Shown piece after piece: positions 54,938 to 63,600 of a stretch of DNA of 64,000 nucleotides. The notes beneath the pieces are model-generated. The model made no database searches, was not told where the DNA came from, and saw only the letters and a program-made list of their open reading frames with translations. The DNA comes from JBBSEX01 sp038239345 (GTDB taxonomy: Bacteria; Acidobacteriota; Terriglobia; Bryobacterales; Bryobacteraceae). Every line of letters starts with the position of its first letter. Position 1 is the stretch's first letter. The position numbers and the translations under genes were made by a program. Location of the stretch: contig JBBSEX010000001.1 in assembly GCA_038239345.1 (NCBI GenBank), forward strand, positions 248,001 to 312,000, in the 5' to 3' direction.

Positions 54938-54970
54938 ACGGATAATATTTGGCAGTATAAGAGGTGCCGC

Positions 54971-55351
54971 ATGGAGACCTGGACATTCCTTACCAACTAC
55001 GGGCACGTGCTGCTCTGCATCGCTGCCGATCCGGAGACACGTCTGAAAGACGTGGCCGCGAGAGTTGGAATCACGGAGCGTTCTACGCAACGGATCGTTG
55101 CTGACCTGATCGAGGAAGGCTATCTGAAGCTTGTCAAAGTTGGAAGGCGGAATCGGTATAAGCTTCGCCTGGACCTGCCATTGCGGCATCCTATCGAGCG
55201 GGAAAACGAAGTCGGTGTACTCCTGAAGCTGCTCGGGCCGGGAATCACCGCATCGAAACCAGGCGAGTCTAATGTCAGAAAAACTTCTGCGAAGCATGTC
55301 CTCAAGGGGGATCACATGCTGAGGCGCAAGAGGTCTCAGTCAAAGGTTTAA
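54971..55351 (+). CDS. Winged helix-turn-helix transcriptional regulator
   Basis: A 126-residue DNA-binding protein. The winged-helix core is LLCIAADPETRLKDVAARVG then ITERSTQRIVADLIEEGYLK, followed by a wing (KLVKVGRRNRYKLRLD), as in MarR/HTH_24-type regulators. The ATG at 54971 is preceded by GAGGTG; longer in-frame extensions read through the icd promoter and are not likely. The basic C-terminal tail (RRKRSQSKV) has no sign of a ligand domain. It probably regulates itself and perhaps icd through the nearby 14-base repeats (inference). Confidence 0.85.
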   Translation: METWTFLTNYGHVLLCIAADPETRLKDVAARVGITERSTQRIVADLIEEGYLKLVKVGRRNRYKLRLDLPLRHPIERENEVGVLLKLLGPGITASKPGESNVRKTSAKHVLKGDHMLRRKRSQSKV

Positions 55352-55438
55352 ACAGAATGGGTTGTCAGGGGGTTGAAACCGCTGCGCACGAGATTAAGCA
55401 GGGAGCGAACCGGTGTTGCGCTCCAGGAAACCCCCGGG

Positions 55439-56131
55439 TTACAAACCGCTTGCAGTGTGAGAAGCCGGACCTTCGGCGCTAAGCCAGGCACTGACTTTTT
55501 GGTGTCCTCTACGGAGAGCGGCATCCAAGGGTGTCTGATGGTTGTGCCCAACCCAGTTCATGTCGGCACCCTGCGCGAGAAGGTATTGGGCCGACTCTAA
55601 TTGGCCGCCGTGGCAGGCATGCCAAAATGCGTTGGTTACATCCTGCCGTGAAGGTTTCGTATCACTCGCGAAATGTTCCTGCAGCCGATCCCTTAATCCC
55701 AAGGCTGCGGATTGCCAAATGGTCGAGCGAGCGCCCCGCTCAATGAGTCTATGCCCTGCGCGCCAACAGGCGAAAGCGACAGCATCCGACAACGGTGCCC
55801 CGCCGTCAATCACGGATCCCGGCGCCTCTATGTCCGCGCCGAGGTCGAGCAATACATCCAGCGCCTCTATGTCGTCCGAACTCGCCGCCCAATGGAGCGC
55901 GGTCTCGGAATGTTTCCCCAGAAACGGAGCGTTCAAATCAGCTCCGCGGTGAGTCAGCTCGATGATTGTCTGCCGGACGTTCGGGAAATGTCCGGGCCAG
56001 TCCGTAGCCACGTGGAGCAGCGTTCTCTGACCGTCGATTCGCGCGCGAACAGCCTCGGGATTGCGCGAGAGGAACAGATTCAGGACGGCTACATCACCAC
56101 TGCGAATCGCCTCGGCTGCTTCATTCTCCAT
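55439..56131 (-). CDS. Ankyrin repeat protein
   Basis: A 230-residue protein made of about five ankyrin repeats, for example GQRTLLHVATDWPGH, SETALHWAASSDDIEALDVL, GGAPLSDAVAFACWRAGHRL and HQTPLDAALRRGHQK. No signal peptide is seen from the ATG at 56131. Ankyrin repeats mediate protein-protein contacts. In many bacteria an ankyrin protein sits next to a catalase and is needed for its activity (AnkB-type), and here a catalase-like gene lies directly upstream, so the pairing may be functional. Confidence 0.85.
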   Translation of the reverse strand: MENEAAEAIRSGDVAVLNLFLSRNPEAVRARIDGQRTLLHVATDWPGHFPNVRQTIIELTHRGADLNAPFLGKHSETALHWAASSDDIEALDVLLDLGADIEAPGSVIDGGAPLSDAVAFACWRAGHRLIERGARSTIWQSAALGLRDRLQEHFASDTKPSRQDVTNAFWHACHGGQLESAQYLLAQGADMNWVGHNHQTPLDAALRRGHQKVSAWLSAEGPASHTASGL

Positions 56132-56196
56132 ATTGGTGATGATAGCCCTTCTGCTGCAGGGCGCGTTGATCGCCGTGGTACCGGCCCCAGCCCGCC

Positions 56197-57201
56197 TCAC
56201 TGCCGCTCTGAAACTGACACCGGGTAGGCGGTCTTGCGCGAATCTAGCATGCCGTCCGCGGTTTCGATACCGACCGTCACTGCGCCCGGCTGGAACTGCA
56301 GATTCTTGCTGGCTTGCTCACCAAGAACCACTGCCGAAAACGTTATCGTTCCCAGTTCAACAATCTCCCGAGTCGCTGGCCAGGCAATTGACGGATCGCG
56401 AATGTCGTCTGCGGCGGCAGCGACTTGGGCTACCATGCGAAATTTTATCGGCCCTTTTTTCAAACGCTGCGTTAGTTCTTGCGAGAGATAGTCGCGGTCG
56501 GCTGCTTTCATCTGTTCCGCTGTCAGGTATTGTTCTTCCGCCAGGGGAAGAAATTGATATCTGACGAAGTGCGATTCACCCGCAGCGTTTGTGAATTTGA
56601 AAGTGTTCACACCGAAGTAAGGGCTTGTAGCCCAACTGACTGGCGTGGGCTTTTGGTGCGTCAGAAAATACTTGGCCACCGGATGGCTCTCGAGGAACTG
56701 ATCCAGAGGAGTCGGCCGGGCCGTATTCTTCCCTCCACTGGCTCCCAGCGCTCTTAGAAGCACTGCGAATTCGGTGGCGGTCGACGCGGGAAAACCGTTG
56801 AAGCTGTGGCTCACGATATCGGTCGCGGTCCCATCGGGAAGAATGAAGCGTAGCGCAAAGCCCTTCGGATTTGCATTGGGGTCGCAATCGGCAATGTCTG
56901 GAAACCCGGTGAAGTTTGAGAATCGTCCGATCACCGTAAGCTGTCCAGCCGATTTTTGGAAGTGTGGAGCGATCGTGAACTTACTGGCGCCGGTAACTGG
57001 GAGGAAACTTCCCGAAACGATGGTTCCCTTCGCGTGGACCGCCCTAGCGTGGTGTTCCCCAAAGGCTGCGTGGAGCGCGTCCACCATTTCACGTCCCGAT
57101 GGTTGTGTCTCCTGCGCCGAAGCGATTGCGATCTGTACATTTCCGATGAGAACGGCCAAGAACGCGGAGCGGCAGGCATACGCGAATTGTGAGACCTTCA
57201 T
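56197..57201 (-). CDS. Secreted catalase-family peroxidase (SrpA-like)
   Basis: A 334-residue haem peroxidase of the small catalase group. A signal peptide spans about 1-29. The catalase core is recognisable from RAVHAKGTIVSGSFLPV (distal His), RFSNFTGFPDIADCDPNANP and KGFALRFILPDGTATDIVSHS, and later PYFGVNTFKFTNAAGE. Catalase-related peroxidases of this length lack the full tetramer-forming arms. A GGGGG stretch precedes the ATG. It lies upstream of the ankyrin gene in the same direction, about 65 bases apart. Confidence 0.88.
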   Translation of the reverse strand: MKVSQFAYACRSAFLAVLIGNVQIAIASAQETQPSGREMVDALHAAFGEHHARAVHAKGTIVSGSFLPVTGASKFTIAPHFQKSAGQLTVIGRFSNFTGFPDIADCDPNANPKGFALRFILPDGTATDIVSHSFNGFPASTATEFAVLLRALGASGGKNTARPTPLDQFLESHPVAKYFLTHQKPTPVSWATSPYFGVNTFKFTNAAGESHFVRYQFLPLAEEQYLTAEQMKAADRDYLSQELTQRLKKGPIKFRMVAQVAAAADDIRDPSIAWPATREIVELGTITFSAVVLGEQASKNLQFQPGAVTVGIETADGMLDSRKTAYPVSVSERQ

Positions 57202-57366
57202 AAAACCCCCCAGTTGATCTGCGCCGGTTATTATTTCCAGCGTACTTGCAGAATAAGGTCTAGGGTGGCTTTGCGGAAACCTTGAATCAAGCAGTGCAAA
57301 CGTAACTCTTCCGGGTGATTCAAACCATGTTCTGGAAGCTATCTGGTGGGTGTTGTGGAAGCGCGG

Positions 57367-58074
57367 CTAGTGAATCAGCGTGCCGAGCTTTTCGCCCGAG
57401 GCCATGCGCATGATGTTGCCGTAGATGTTGAGGTTGAAAACCAGGATGGGAAGTTGGTTGTCGCGGCACATTGCCACGGCGGAAGCGTCCATTACCGCAA
57501 GCGCCTTGGCGAGCACTTCGAGGTACGTGACTTCCGGATACAACACGGCATCGGGATATTTCAGAGGATCTTTATTGTAGACTCCATCGACGCGAGTGGC
57601 CTTGGCGATTACCTGGGCGTGGATCTCCAGAGCTCGCAGGGTGGCGGCGGTGTCGGTTGAGAAATACGGGTTCGAAGTGCCGGCGGCAAAGATGACGATG
57701 CGCCCTTTTTCCAGATGACGAATTGCCCGGCGGCGGATGTAAGGCTCGGCCACTTGATGCATCTGGATGGCGGTCATCACCCGGGTGGGAATGCCTTGAT
57801 GTTCCAGTGCGTCCTGCAGCGCCAATGCGTTGATCACGGTGGCCAGCATGCCCATGTGATCGCCGGCGACACGGTCCATATTTTTGGCGGCCGCCGCGAC
57901 ACCGCGAAAGAAATTTCCGCCACCGACGACGAGGCCTATTTGCACGCCGGTCTTTGCCACTTCGGCAATCTCCGCGGCCAGCGCATGCACGCGATCGGCG
58001 TCGATGCCAAAAGAGCCTTGTCCGGCCAGAACCTCACCACTCAGCTTCAACAAGACTCGTTCGTATTTTGGCAT
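57367..58074 (-). CDS. pyrH: UMP kinase
   Basis: A 235-residue bacterial UMP kinase of the amino acid kinase family, converting UMP to UDP. Key motifs are RVLLKLSGEVLAGQGSFGID, GLVVGGGNFFRG, HMGMLATVINALALQD and IFAAGTSNPYFSTDTAATLRA. It follows tsf by 21 bases, the standard rpsB-tsf-pyrH order. GTP activation and UTP inhibition are known for the family. Confidence 0.97.
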   Translation of the reverse strand: MPKYERVLLKLSGEVLAGQGSFGIDADRVHALAAEIAEVAKTGVQIGLVVGGGNFFRGVAAAAKNMDRVAGDHMGMLATVINALALQDALEHQGIPTRVMTAIQMHQVAEPYIRRRAIRHLEKGRIVIFAAGTSNPYFSTDTAATLRALEIHAQVIAKATRVDGVYNKDPLKYPDAVLYPEVTYLEVLAKALAVMDASAVAMCRDNQLPILVFNLNIYGNIMRMASGEKLGTLIH

Positions 58075-58095
58075 TTGATTCTGGACTGGTGAGTG

Positions 58096-58719
58096 CTACT
58101 CCGTTGTCTTTTCGCCCGGTGTCGCATCGCCGACCTTGAAGCGCGCGAAGCGGGTGACGGTGATGTTCTCACCGACCGTGGCGATCTTGGACTTGATCAT
58201 GTCGCCTATGGTGGTCGTGTTGTCTTTGATGAAGGGCTGCTCATAGAGACAGAACTCTTCGTAATACTTATTCATGCGCCCTTCGATGATTTTATCCACC
58301 ATCTTTTCGGGCTTACCCTCGGCCAATGCGCGGGAGCGTTGAATATCGCGTTCCCGGTCCAGCGCTTCGGTGGTGACATCTTCCTTGCGTACGAACAGCG
58401 GATCGGCGGCGGCGATTTGCATCGAAATATCGTGGACCAAGGCCTGGAAATCGTCGGTGCGGGCGACGAAATCGGACTCGCAATTCACTTCCACCATCAC
58501 GCCAAGTTGGGAGCCGGGGTGAATATAGGTGCCGATGATCCCTTGGCGCGCCGTGCGGCTGGCCTTCTTGGCAGCCGACGCAATCCCTCGTTTACGCAGC
58601 ACGATTTCAGCGGCGGCGACATCGCCGCTTGCTTCCGTCAAGGCGCTCTTACATTCCATCATGCCCGCGCCTGTACGGTCACGAAGCTCTTTCACCAGTT
58701 TTGCGCTAATTTCAGCCAT
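58096..58719 (-). CDS. tsf: Elongation factor Ts
   Basis: A 207-residue EF-Ts, the guanine exchange factor of EF-Tu. The N-terminal UBA-like part LVKELRDRTGAGMMECKSAL and the VEVNCESDFVARTDDF core are diagnostic. It is of the short bacterial form that lacks much of the second core subdomain. Placed between rpsB and pyrH. Confidence 0.97.
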   Translation of the reverse strand: MAEISAKLVKELRDRTGAGMMECKSALTEASGDVAAAEIVLRKRGIASAAKKASRTARQGIIGTYIHPGSQLGVMVEVNCESDFVARTDDFQALVHDISMQIAAADPLFVRKEDVTTEALDRERDIQRSRALAEGKPEKMVDKIIEGRMNKYYEEFCLYEQPFIKDNTTTIGDMIKSKIATVGENITVTRFARFKVGDATPGEKTTE

Positions 58720-58739
58720 ATTAGTTTTGTTTACACTCT

Positions 58740-58777
58740 AAAAGAGCCAGCCCCGGTAATACACCGCAGGCTGGCTC
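58740..58777 (-). terminator. Hairpin between rpsB and tsf, possible attenuator
   Basis: GAGCCAGCC (58744) and GGCTGGCTC (58769) pair perfectly; on the minus strand the stem is followed by TTTTAG. It would terminate part of the rpsB transcript before tsf. Confidence 0.75.
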
Positions 58778-58786
58778 GTCATGCTT

Positions 58787-58813
58787 GACTCTTCTTGCTC
58801 GACTCTTCTTGCT
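58787..58813. repeat. Two tandem 14-base repeats in the rpsB-tsf spacer
   Basis: GACTCTTCTTGCT is repeated exactly with one base between. Too short to assign a role. Confidence 0.5.
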
Positions 58814-58846
58814 TAACCGCCTGACCCGATAGTACAAGCCGGACTG

Positions 58847-59764
58847 TTACGATTCGCTGACGCTGGGGGCGGCAACTTCTTCCGAAGCTTCCGATCCAGG
58901 TCCCTTGCGAGGTAGCGATCCCTTACTGGGAAGCGACATCGAAGGCAGATCCTCATCGGAAATCCCTTCAGACATCAACTGCTCGGCGTATTTGGGGTCG
59001 ACATACTGCGTGTATTCGGGAATTTCCTCGCCGGCGCCTTCGTCGGGGACGATCTTCTCGACTGCGAAATCCTGCTCTGTGGCAAGGGCTCGGCCCTCGA
59101 CCACGGCATCGGAGATTTTGTTCGTGAACAGGCGGATGGCGCGCAGTGCGTCGTCGTTGCCAGGAATTACGTAATCCACTTCGTCGGGATCGCAATTGGT
59201 GTCGACGACAGCCACTACCGGGATGCCCAATTTGCGGGCTTCTTTTACGGCGATGGCTTCCTTGTTGGAGTCAACGACAAAAAGCAGATCGGGCAGCCCG
59301 GGCATATCGCGGATGCCGGCGAGGTTCAGTTGCAGGTGTTTGCGTTCGCGGTCCAGCCGGCCGACTTCTTTTTTAGCGCGGCCTTCCCAGAGTCCGTCGG
59401 CAGCCATCGCATCCAGTTCCTTCAGCCGCTTAATGGACTTCTGTACGGTGGTCATGTTGGTGAGCAATCCGCCCAGCCAGCGTTGATTCACATAAAACTG
59501 TTGGCAGCGGGTGGCCTCTTCGGCGATTGCTTCCTGTGCCTGGCGCTTGGTTCCAACGAACAGAACGGTCTTGCCTTGCGCGGCCATTTCCCCGACATAA
59601 CGCATCGCATCTTTGAAGAGCTTGAGGGTCTTCTGCAAATCGACGATGTAGATACCGTTACGTTCGCCAAAAATGTATTCTTTCATTTTTGGATTCCAGC
59701 GCTTGGTCTGGTGCCCGAAGTGAACGCCGGCTTCGAGCAATTCTTTCATACTAATTGACGGCAA
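58847..59764 (-). CDS. rpsB: 30S ribosomal protein S2
   Basis: A 305-residue S2. It starts at a TTG preceded by AAGGAGG; the N-terminus MPSISMKELLEAGVHFGHQ is standard. IFGERNGIYIVDLQKTL, FVGTKRQAQEAI and DTNCDPDEVDYVIPGNDDA are diagnostic. About 60 residues at the C-terminus are an acidic Ser/Glu-rich extension, longer than in E. coli S2. Confidence 0.97.
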   Translation of the reverse strand: MPSISMKELLEAGVHFGHQTKRWNPKMKEYIFGERNGIYIVDLQKTLKLFKDAMRYVGEMAAQGKTVLFVGTKRQAQEAIAEEATRCQQFYVNQRWLGGLLTNMTTVQKSIKRLKELDAMAADGLWEGRAKKEVGRLDRERKHLQLNLAGIRDMPGLPDLLFVVDSNKEAIAVKEARKLGIPVVAVVDTNCDPDEVDYVIPGNDDALRAIRLFTNKISDAVVEGRALATEQDFAVEKIVPDEGAGEEIPEYTQYVDPKYAEQLMSEGISDEDLPSMSLPSKGSLPRKGPGSEASEEVAAPSVSES

Positions 59765-59794
59765 AGTGCCTCCTTTTTTGAGTTTCCGAAAATA

Positions 59795-59832
59795 CCCAAT
59801 ACGCGGCCCAAAGCGAGATTTGCGTATCTGGG
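59795..59832 (-). promoter_or_regulatory. Hairpin in the rpsB leader
   Basis: ATACGC and GCGTAT pair perfectly with flanking CCC/GGG pairs around a 17-base loop, about 30 bases before the rpsB start. It could be an autoregulatory leader or a weak terminator after rpsI. Confidence 0.45.
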
Positions 59833-59919
59833 GCTAACAAGAGGGGTTGTAGGCTTTCGAATCGTGAGCGAAGGGTGCGACGGGAGTCACACCCCAGTGC
59901 TTGAATCCATGGACCAACG

Positions 59920-60318
59920 TTACCGCTTGGAAAATTGGAACCGTTTGCGCGCGCCCTTTTGGCCGTACTTCTTTCGTTCATGCTCGCGTGCGTCACGGCT
60001 TAAAAATCCGAGCTGCTTCAGCTTACCGCGCAGTTCGGCATTAAATTCGATAAGCGCTCGGGAAATACCAAGACGGGCTGCACCCGCCTGGCCATTGAAT
60101 CCGCCGCCGTCGGTCAAAATCAGGATGTCGAACTTGTCGGCTGTTTCCGTTGCCAGTAGAGGCTGCTTCACAAGAAAACGGGATGTCTCGTTCATGAAAT
60201 AATGCTCGAACGCCCGCCCATTCACCGTGATAGTGCCCTTCCCCGACCGCAAGAAAACGCGTGCTACCGACGTCTTCCGCCGACCCGTCCCTAAATGCTG
60301 TACTAAACCTGCTGCCAC
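59920..60318 (-). CDS. rpsI: 30S ribosomal protein S9
   Basis: A 132-residue S9 starting at a GTG. GTGRRKTSVARVFLRSGKG, GGGFNGQAGAARLGISRAL and the basic end RKKYGQKGARKRFQFSKR mark the protein; the C-terminal Lys-Arg reaches the P site of the ribosome. It follows rplM by 34 bases. Confidence 0.97.
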   Translation of the reverse strand: MAAGLVQHLGTGRRKTSVARVFLRSGKGTITVNGRAFEHYFMNETSRFLVKQPLLATETADKFDILILTDGGGFNGQAGAARLGISRALIEFNAELRGKLKQLGFLSRDAREHERKKYGQKGARKRFQFSKR

Positions 60319-60352
60319 GTACTTACCTTTCTCCCAAAAGCTTACTCATGCC

Positions 60353-60781
60353 TTAAACGGACATCGCCACTGGCTTTTGAGCCTGGTGAGGATGTTTGTC
60401 GCCCGCATAGACCTTCAGTTTGCGGTACATCTGCTTGCCCATCTTCGTTTTTGGCAACATCCCGGAAATGGCCTGTTCCAACATTCGATCGGGGCGCGTG
60501 GCGCGCATCTTCTTGGCGCCAATTTCGGTCAGGCCGCCCGGATAACCCGAGTGCCGGCGGTACATTTTTTGCTCATCTTTCCGCCCCGTAAGGCGTACCT
60601 TGGCGGCGTTGATGACAACCACGTGATCGCCGGTATCGATGAATGGCGCATAGGTAGGTTTATGCTTGCCCATCAACAACATTGCGGCTTTACTTGCGAG
60701 CCGGCCCAGAACTGCGTTGTCGGCGTCCAATACGTGCCAGTGACGCTCGATCTCGTTCTTGGACGGAAATTCGGTTTTCAT
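60353..60781 (-). CDS. rplM: 50S ribosomal protein L13
   Basis: A 142-residue L13. Diagnostic segments are WHVLDADNAVLGRLASKAAM, DTGDHVVVINAAKVRLTG, KMYRRHSGYPGG and ISGMLPKTKMGKQMYRKLKVY. It is the first gene of the rplM-rpsI pair and has a good promoter directly upstream. Confidence 0.98.
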   Translation of the reverse strand: MKTEFPSKNEIERHWHVLDADNAVLGRLASKAAMLLMGKHKPTYAPFIDTGDHVVVINAAKVRLTGRKDEQKMYRRHSGYPGGLTEIGAKKMRATRPDRMLEQAISGMLPKTKMGKQMYRKLKVYAGDKHPHQAQKPVAMSV

Positions 60782-60819
60782 TAGACAGACCTTCTCCGTG
60801 CGTTACTTACAAACGCTTA

Positions 60820-60848
60820 AGGGTAACAATTTGATGTACGGGTGTCAA
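60820..60848 (-). promoter_or_regulatory. Sigma-70-type promoter of rplM-rpsI
   Basis: On the minus strand TTGACA (60848-60843), 17 bases, then TACCCT (60825-60820). The -35 is a perfect consensus and the leader to the rplM ATG would be about 30 bases. Confidence 0.75.
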
Positions 60849-61018
60849 GGACAAGCAGCGGGAACGATGAGGGTTACGTGTGTGGGGCCGGTCTGATTCC
60901 GCACGCCAGCCTACTATCCATTGCCCGGCAGTGTTCAGAACACCTCCGATGGCCCCACTGGAAGGTAAGGCGTTAGAATCCCAGCGAAAGGGTCACTGCC
61001 AGCGAAAGAAGATTGTAG

Positions 61019-61360
61019 CTATGAGGCAATCGCCAGAGTCTGCACGGATCGTAACAACACCAACTGATTGCGTTCAAAGGCGACCAACAAACGGGGAGCG
61101 ACGTATGTGCCGAGATAATAGGCGCTGATAGAGCCATCGTCGGGATCCATTTGGCCCCCAACAGCGCGGTACATGGTTAACAAATCGCGGCGCAAACTGC
61201 CGTCACTAAGCCACTTATCGATGTTCATCGCCATGAACTTGGGGCTCGCGTGATATTGTTCATCGCCCTGCAGATCAATCCGCCGGACAATATGGAGTGT
61301 CCCGCCGATTCCCGTCATCGTCCATGCTTGCCGTGTTCCCTGCTTAGTGATGCCGTTCAT
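61019..61360 (-). CDS. Hypothetical protein (113 residues)
   Basis: A small protein starting MNGITKQGTRQAW at the ATG at 61360, with GTAGGGG just upstream. No signal peptide, membrane helix or known motif. The sequence alternates short polar and hydrophobic stretches (SISAYYLGTYVAPRLLVAFE) and may be a compact beta-containing fold. It lies after the GT-methyltransferase gene in the same direction, about 50 bases downstream. Confidence 0.55.
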   Translation of the reverse strand: MNGITKQGTRQAWTMTGIGGTLHIVRRIDLQGDEQYHASPKFMAMNIDKWLSDGSLRRDLLTMYRAVGGQMDPDDGSISAYYLGTYVAPRLLVAFERNQLVLLRSVQTLAIAS

Positions 61361-61411
61361 ACCCCTACTTGCGCACTCCTCTGGCAAAAAGGGACTATTA
61401 CTCTCGCGTTC

Positions 61412-62821
61412 TTATCCTTCTTTTTTGCGGGCTATGGCGATCAAGGACAGACCGTTCCAGGGAAGCAGGCCGTCGACGCGCCGCCAGAACCACACCGACT
61501 TGTCGAAAAGCTTAAGCGTGACCTTATTAATGCGTTTCTGCCCCAGGATGCTGGAAAGACCCCACGCCGGAGTGCCTGCCTTGTTGAGTCCAAACGTCTT
61601 TTCCACCGTAAATCCAGTGGACTCGAGCAACTGGCGAAGCTCCTCGCGGGAAAAGCGGCGCTTATGGCCCAGCGTCCGATCGACGCTTCCATACAACGAT
61701 TTCCCTTGTGGAACCAGCACAACCAGAGACCCGCCGGGCTGCAGCGTTTCGCGGAGCGAAGCCAATACCTGCGCCGGATTGTCCTGATATTCCAACACGT
61801 TGAGACAAAGCGCCGACGCAAAGGAATTCTTCCAAGGTTCGAAATCCGCAGGATTTGCCGGATCCACTTGGCCAACTTTAACGTTGGGTGTACGCAAGAA
61901 TCGATTCCCTAGCGCGTGAAGGTATAGCGGATCCTTCTCCGTGGCGACATAGTTAGGCCGTTTGCCCATCAGCCGCGACGAGATGTTGCCTATACCAGCA
62001 CCAAGTTCGAAGACGGTATCTCCTAAATTAGGTCTTAAGACACGGGCTAACCAGCTGAGGTATTGGGGGGTTCCGGTCAGATTGTTGAGAAATCCCCGGC
62101 CGTACGGCTCCGCGTACAGGTCATCAATTAGCCAGAAGTGAAAGATGACGCCCAGGGCCTTGATCCCATCCTTCCAGCCGATCTTCTTCCCTTCTTCGTA
62201 CGTACGGCCGTGATAGCTGATGGGAACTTCGTAGATTCGCAGCTTGCGCTTCGACGCCTTCATGGTAATTTCCGGTTCAAAACCGAAACGGTCGGAGCGA
62301 ATCGGAATGCTTTTCAAGAGATCGGTTCGAAAGACCTTATAGCAGGTTTCCATGTCGGTCAGGTTCAGGTTGCTGAACATGTTGGAGATCAGCGTCAGGC
62401 CCTTGTTGATCATGGAATGCCAAAAAGGCAGAATCCGATGCTGCTCTCCAGCCATGTAGCGCGACCCAAATACGGCATCGGCGCGCCCATCGAGTAACGG
62501 CTTCAGAAGCTTCGGATACTCGGCGGGATCGTATTCCAGATCGGCATCCTGGACGAGACAAAAGTCTCCCGCCGCCTGCTGAATGGCAAAACGGACAGCC
62601 GCCCCTTTTCCCTGATTGACCCGGTGCTGAAAAAGGCGGATGCGCGGTTCGGCGGCGCTGAGACGCTGCAGAATCTCGGAAGTGCCGTCGGTGGAGCAAT
62701 CGTCCACGATTACCAATTCGCGCTCCATATTTTCAGGAAGAGGCGCGGCTAAAACCTGGGAGATGCTCCGTTCGGCGACGAGGCGTTCATTATAGACGGG
62801 AATCAAAATGGACAGAAGCAT
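61412..62821 (-). CDS. Fused GT2 glycosyltransferase and class I SAM methyltransferase
   Basis: A 469-residue two-domain protein. Residues ~1-235 are a family 2 glycosyltransferase of the dolichol-phosphate-mannose-synthase type: LSILIPVYNE, IVDDCSTDGTSEIL and the metal motif QDADLEYDP (Asp92/Asp94). Residues ~260-465 are a class I methyltransferase with motif I VFELGAGIGNISS (269-281) and a late strand LQPGGSLVVLVPQG. The frame is continuous through the linker (RGFLNNLTGTPQYLSWLA). Such fusions suggest stepwise glycosyl transfer and methylation of a lipid-linked or secondary-metabolite acceptor. Confidence 0.87.
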   Translation of the reverse strand: MLLSILIPVYNERLVAERSISQVLAAPLPENMERELVIVDDCSTDGTSEILQRLSAAEPRIRLFQHRVNQGKGAAVRFAIQQAAGDFCLVQDADLEYDPAEYPKLLKPLLDGRADAVFGSRYMAGEQHRILPFWHSMINKGLTLISNMFSNLNLTDMETCYKVFRTDLLKSIPIRSDRFGFEPEITMKASKRKLRIYEVPISYHGRTYEEGKKIGWKDGIKALGVIFHFWLIDDLYAEPYGRGFLNNLTGTPQYLSWLARVLRPNLGDTVFELGAGIGNISSRLMGKRPNYVATEKDPLYLHALGNRFLRTPNVKVGQVDPANPADFEPWKNSFASALCLNVLEYQDNPAQVLASLRETLQPGGSLVVLVPQGKSLYGSVDRTLGHKRRFSREELRQLLESTGFTVEKTFGLNKAGTPAWGLSSILGQKRINKVTLKLFDKSVWFWRRVDGLLPWNGLSLIAIARKKEG

Positions 62822-62875
62822 TCGAACTTATCAGTATAGAGGGGTGTCCAAAATAGAGGGGTGTTCAAAGTCAGC

Positions 62876-63571
62876 TTAGAGCAGGCGAAATATTGTAGCG
62901 ATGATCTTCCATCCGGCGCTAAGGCTGGCCTTGATATTTCCCGACACTTTGTTTACACCGGCCAGGCGATTGTGATAACTCACCGGTACTTCCATCACGC
63001 GCAGCCCGCGCTGTAGCGCTTTCACCTGCATCTCGACAGTCCAGCCGTAATTGCGTTCGCGCATATCGAGCTGCCGCAAACTGTCGAGACGAATGGCGCG
63101 GAAAGGACCCAAATCCGTGTAGCGGTGCTTATATAGGACGCGAATCAGGAACGCGGCCAGTTGATTGCCGAAGCGTTGATGGGGGAGCAGCGACCCAGCG
63201 TCGGCCTGACCAAGGACGCGGGAACCGATCACTAGATCGGCCCGTCCTTCGTATAGAGGGTTGAGCAGGAGCGAGGCTTCGCCCGCGTCTTCCGAGCAAT
63301 CCGCCTGCATAAATACCACGGCTTCGATTTCCGCGGGCAGAATCGCCATCGCCTTCAGACATGCGGCCCCGTATCCACGCTCCGATTGGGTTACCACCAG
63401 CACTCCGGCGGCGCGGGCGATCTCCGTTGTGCGATCCGTGGAACCGTTGTCGGCCACGATGACAACGCGAAACAAGCCGGGTGGAATTCGGGCCAGCATT
63501 TCACCGATTACCGCTTCTTCATTCAAAGCGGGGATAATCAGAGCTGCTGTTAATTCGAAATTAGCGCTCAT
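62876..63571 (-). CDS. Family 2 glycosyltransferase
   Basis: A 231-residue GT2-fold protein. LIIPALNEEAVIGEML, VADNGSTDRTTEIARAAG and VVFMQADCSEDAGE are the nucleotide-sugar-binding and metal segments; the latter has Asp91 but not the full DxD. VIGSRVLGQADAGSLLPHQ and AIRLDSLRQLDMRERNYGW follow the dolichol-phosphate glucosyltransferase pattern. It lies about 55 bases upstream of the GT-methyltransferase fusion and may share its transcript. Confidence 0.88.
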   Translation of the reverse strand: MSANFELTAALIIPALNEEAVIGEMLARIPPGLFRVVIVADNGSTDRTTEIARAAGVLVVTQSERGYGAACLKAMAILPAEIEAVVFMQADCSEDAGEASLLLNPLYEGRADLVIGSRVLGQADAGSLLPHQRFGNQLAAFLIRVLYKHRYTDLGPFRAIRLDSLRQLDMRERNYGWTVEMQVKALQRGLRVMEVPVSYHNRLAGVNKVSGNIKASLSAGWKIIATIFRLL

Positions 63572-63600
63572 GCTTTAATCTGAGGAAACGAACGCCAACC

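Noticed and set aside
61250..61912. Plus-strand frame opposite the GT-methyltransferase gene
   Set aside because: The minus strand encodes a complete two-domain enzyme here; the opposite frame lacks any recognisable motif.
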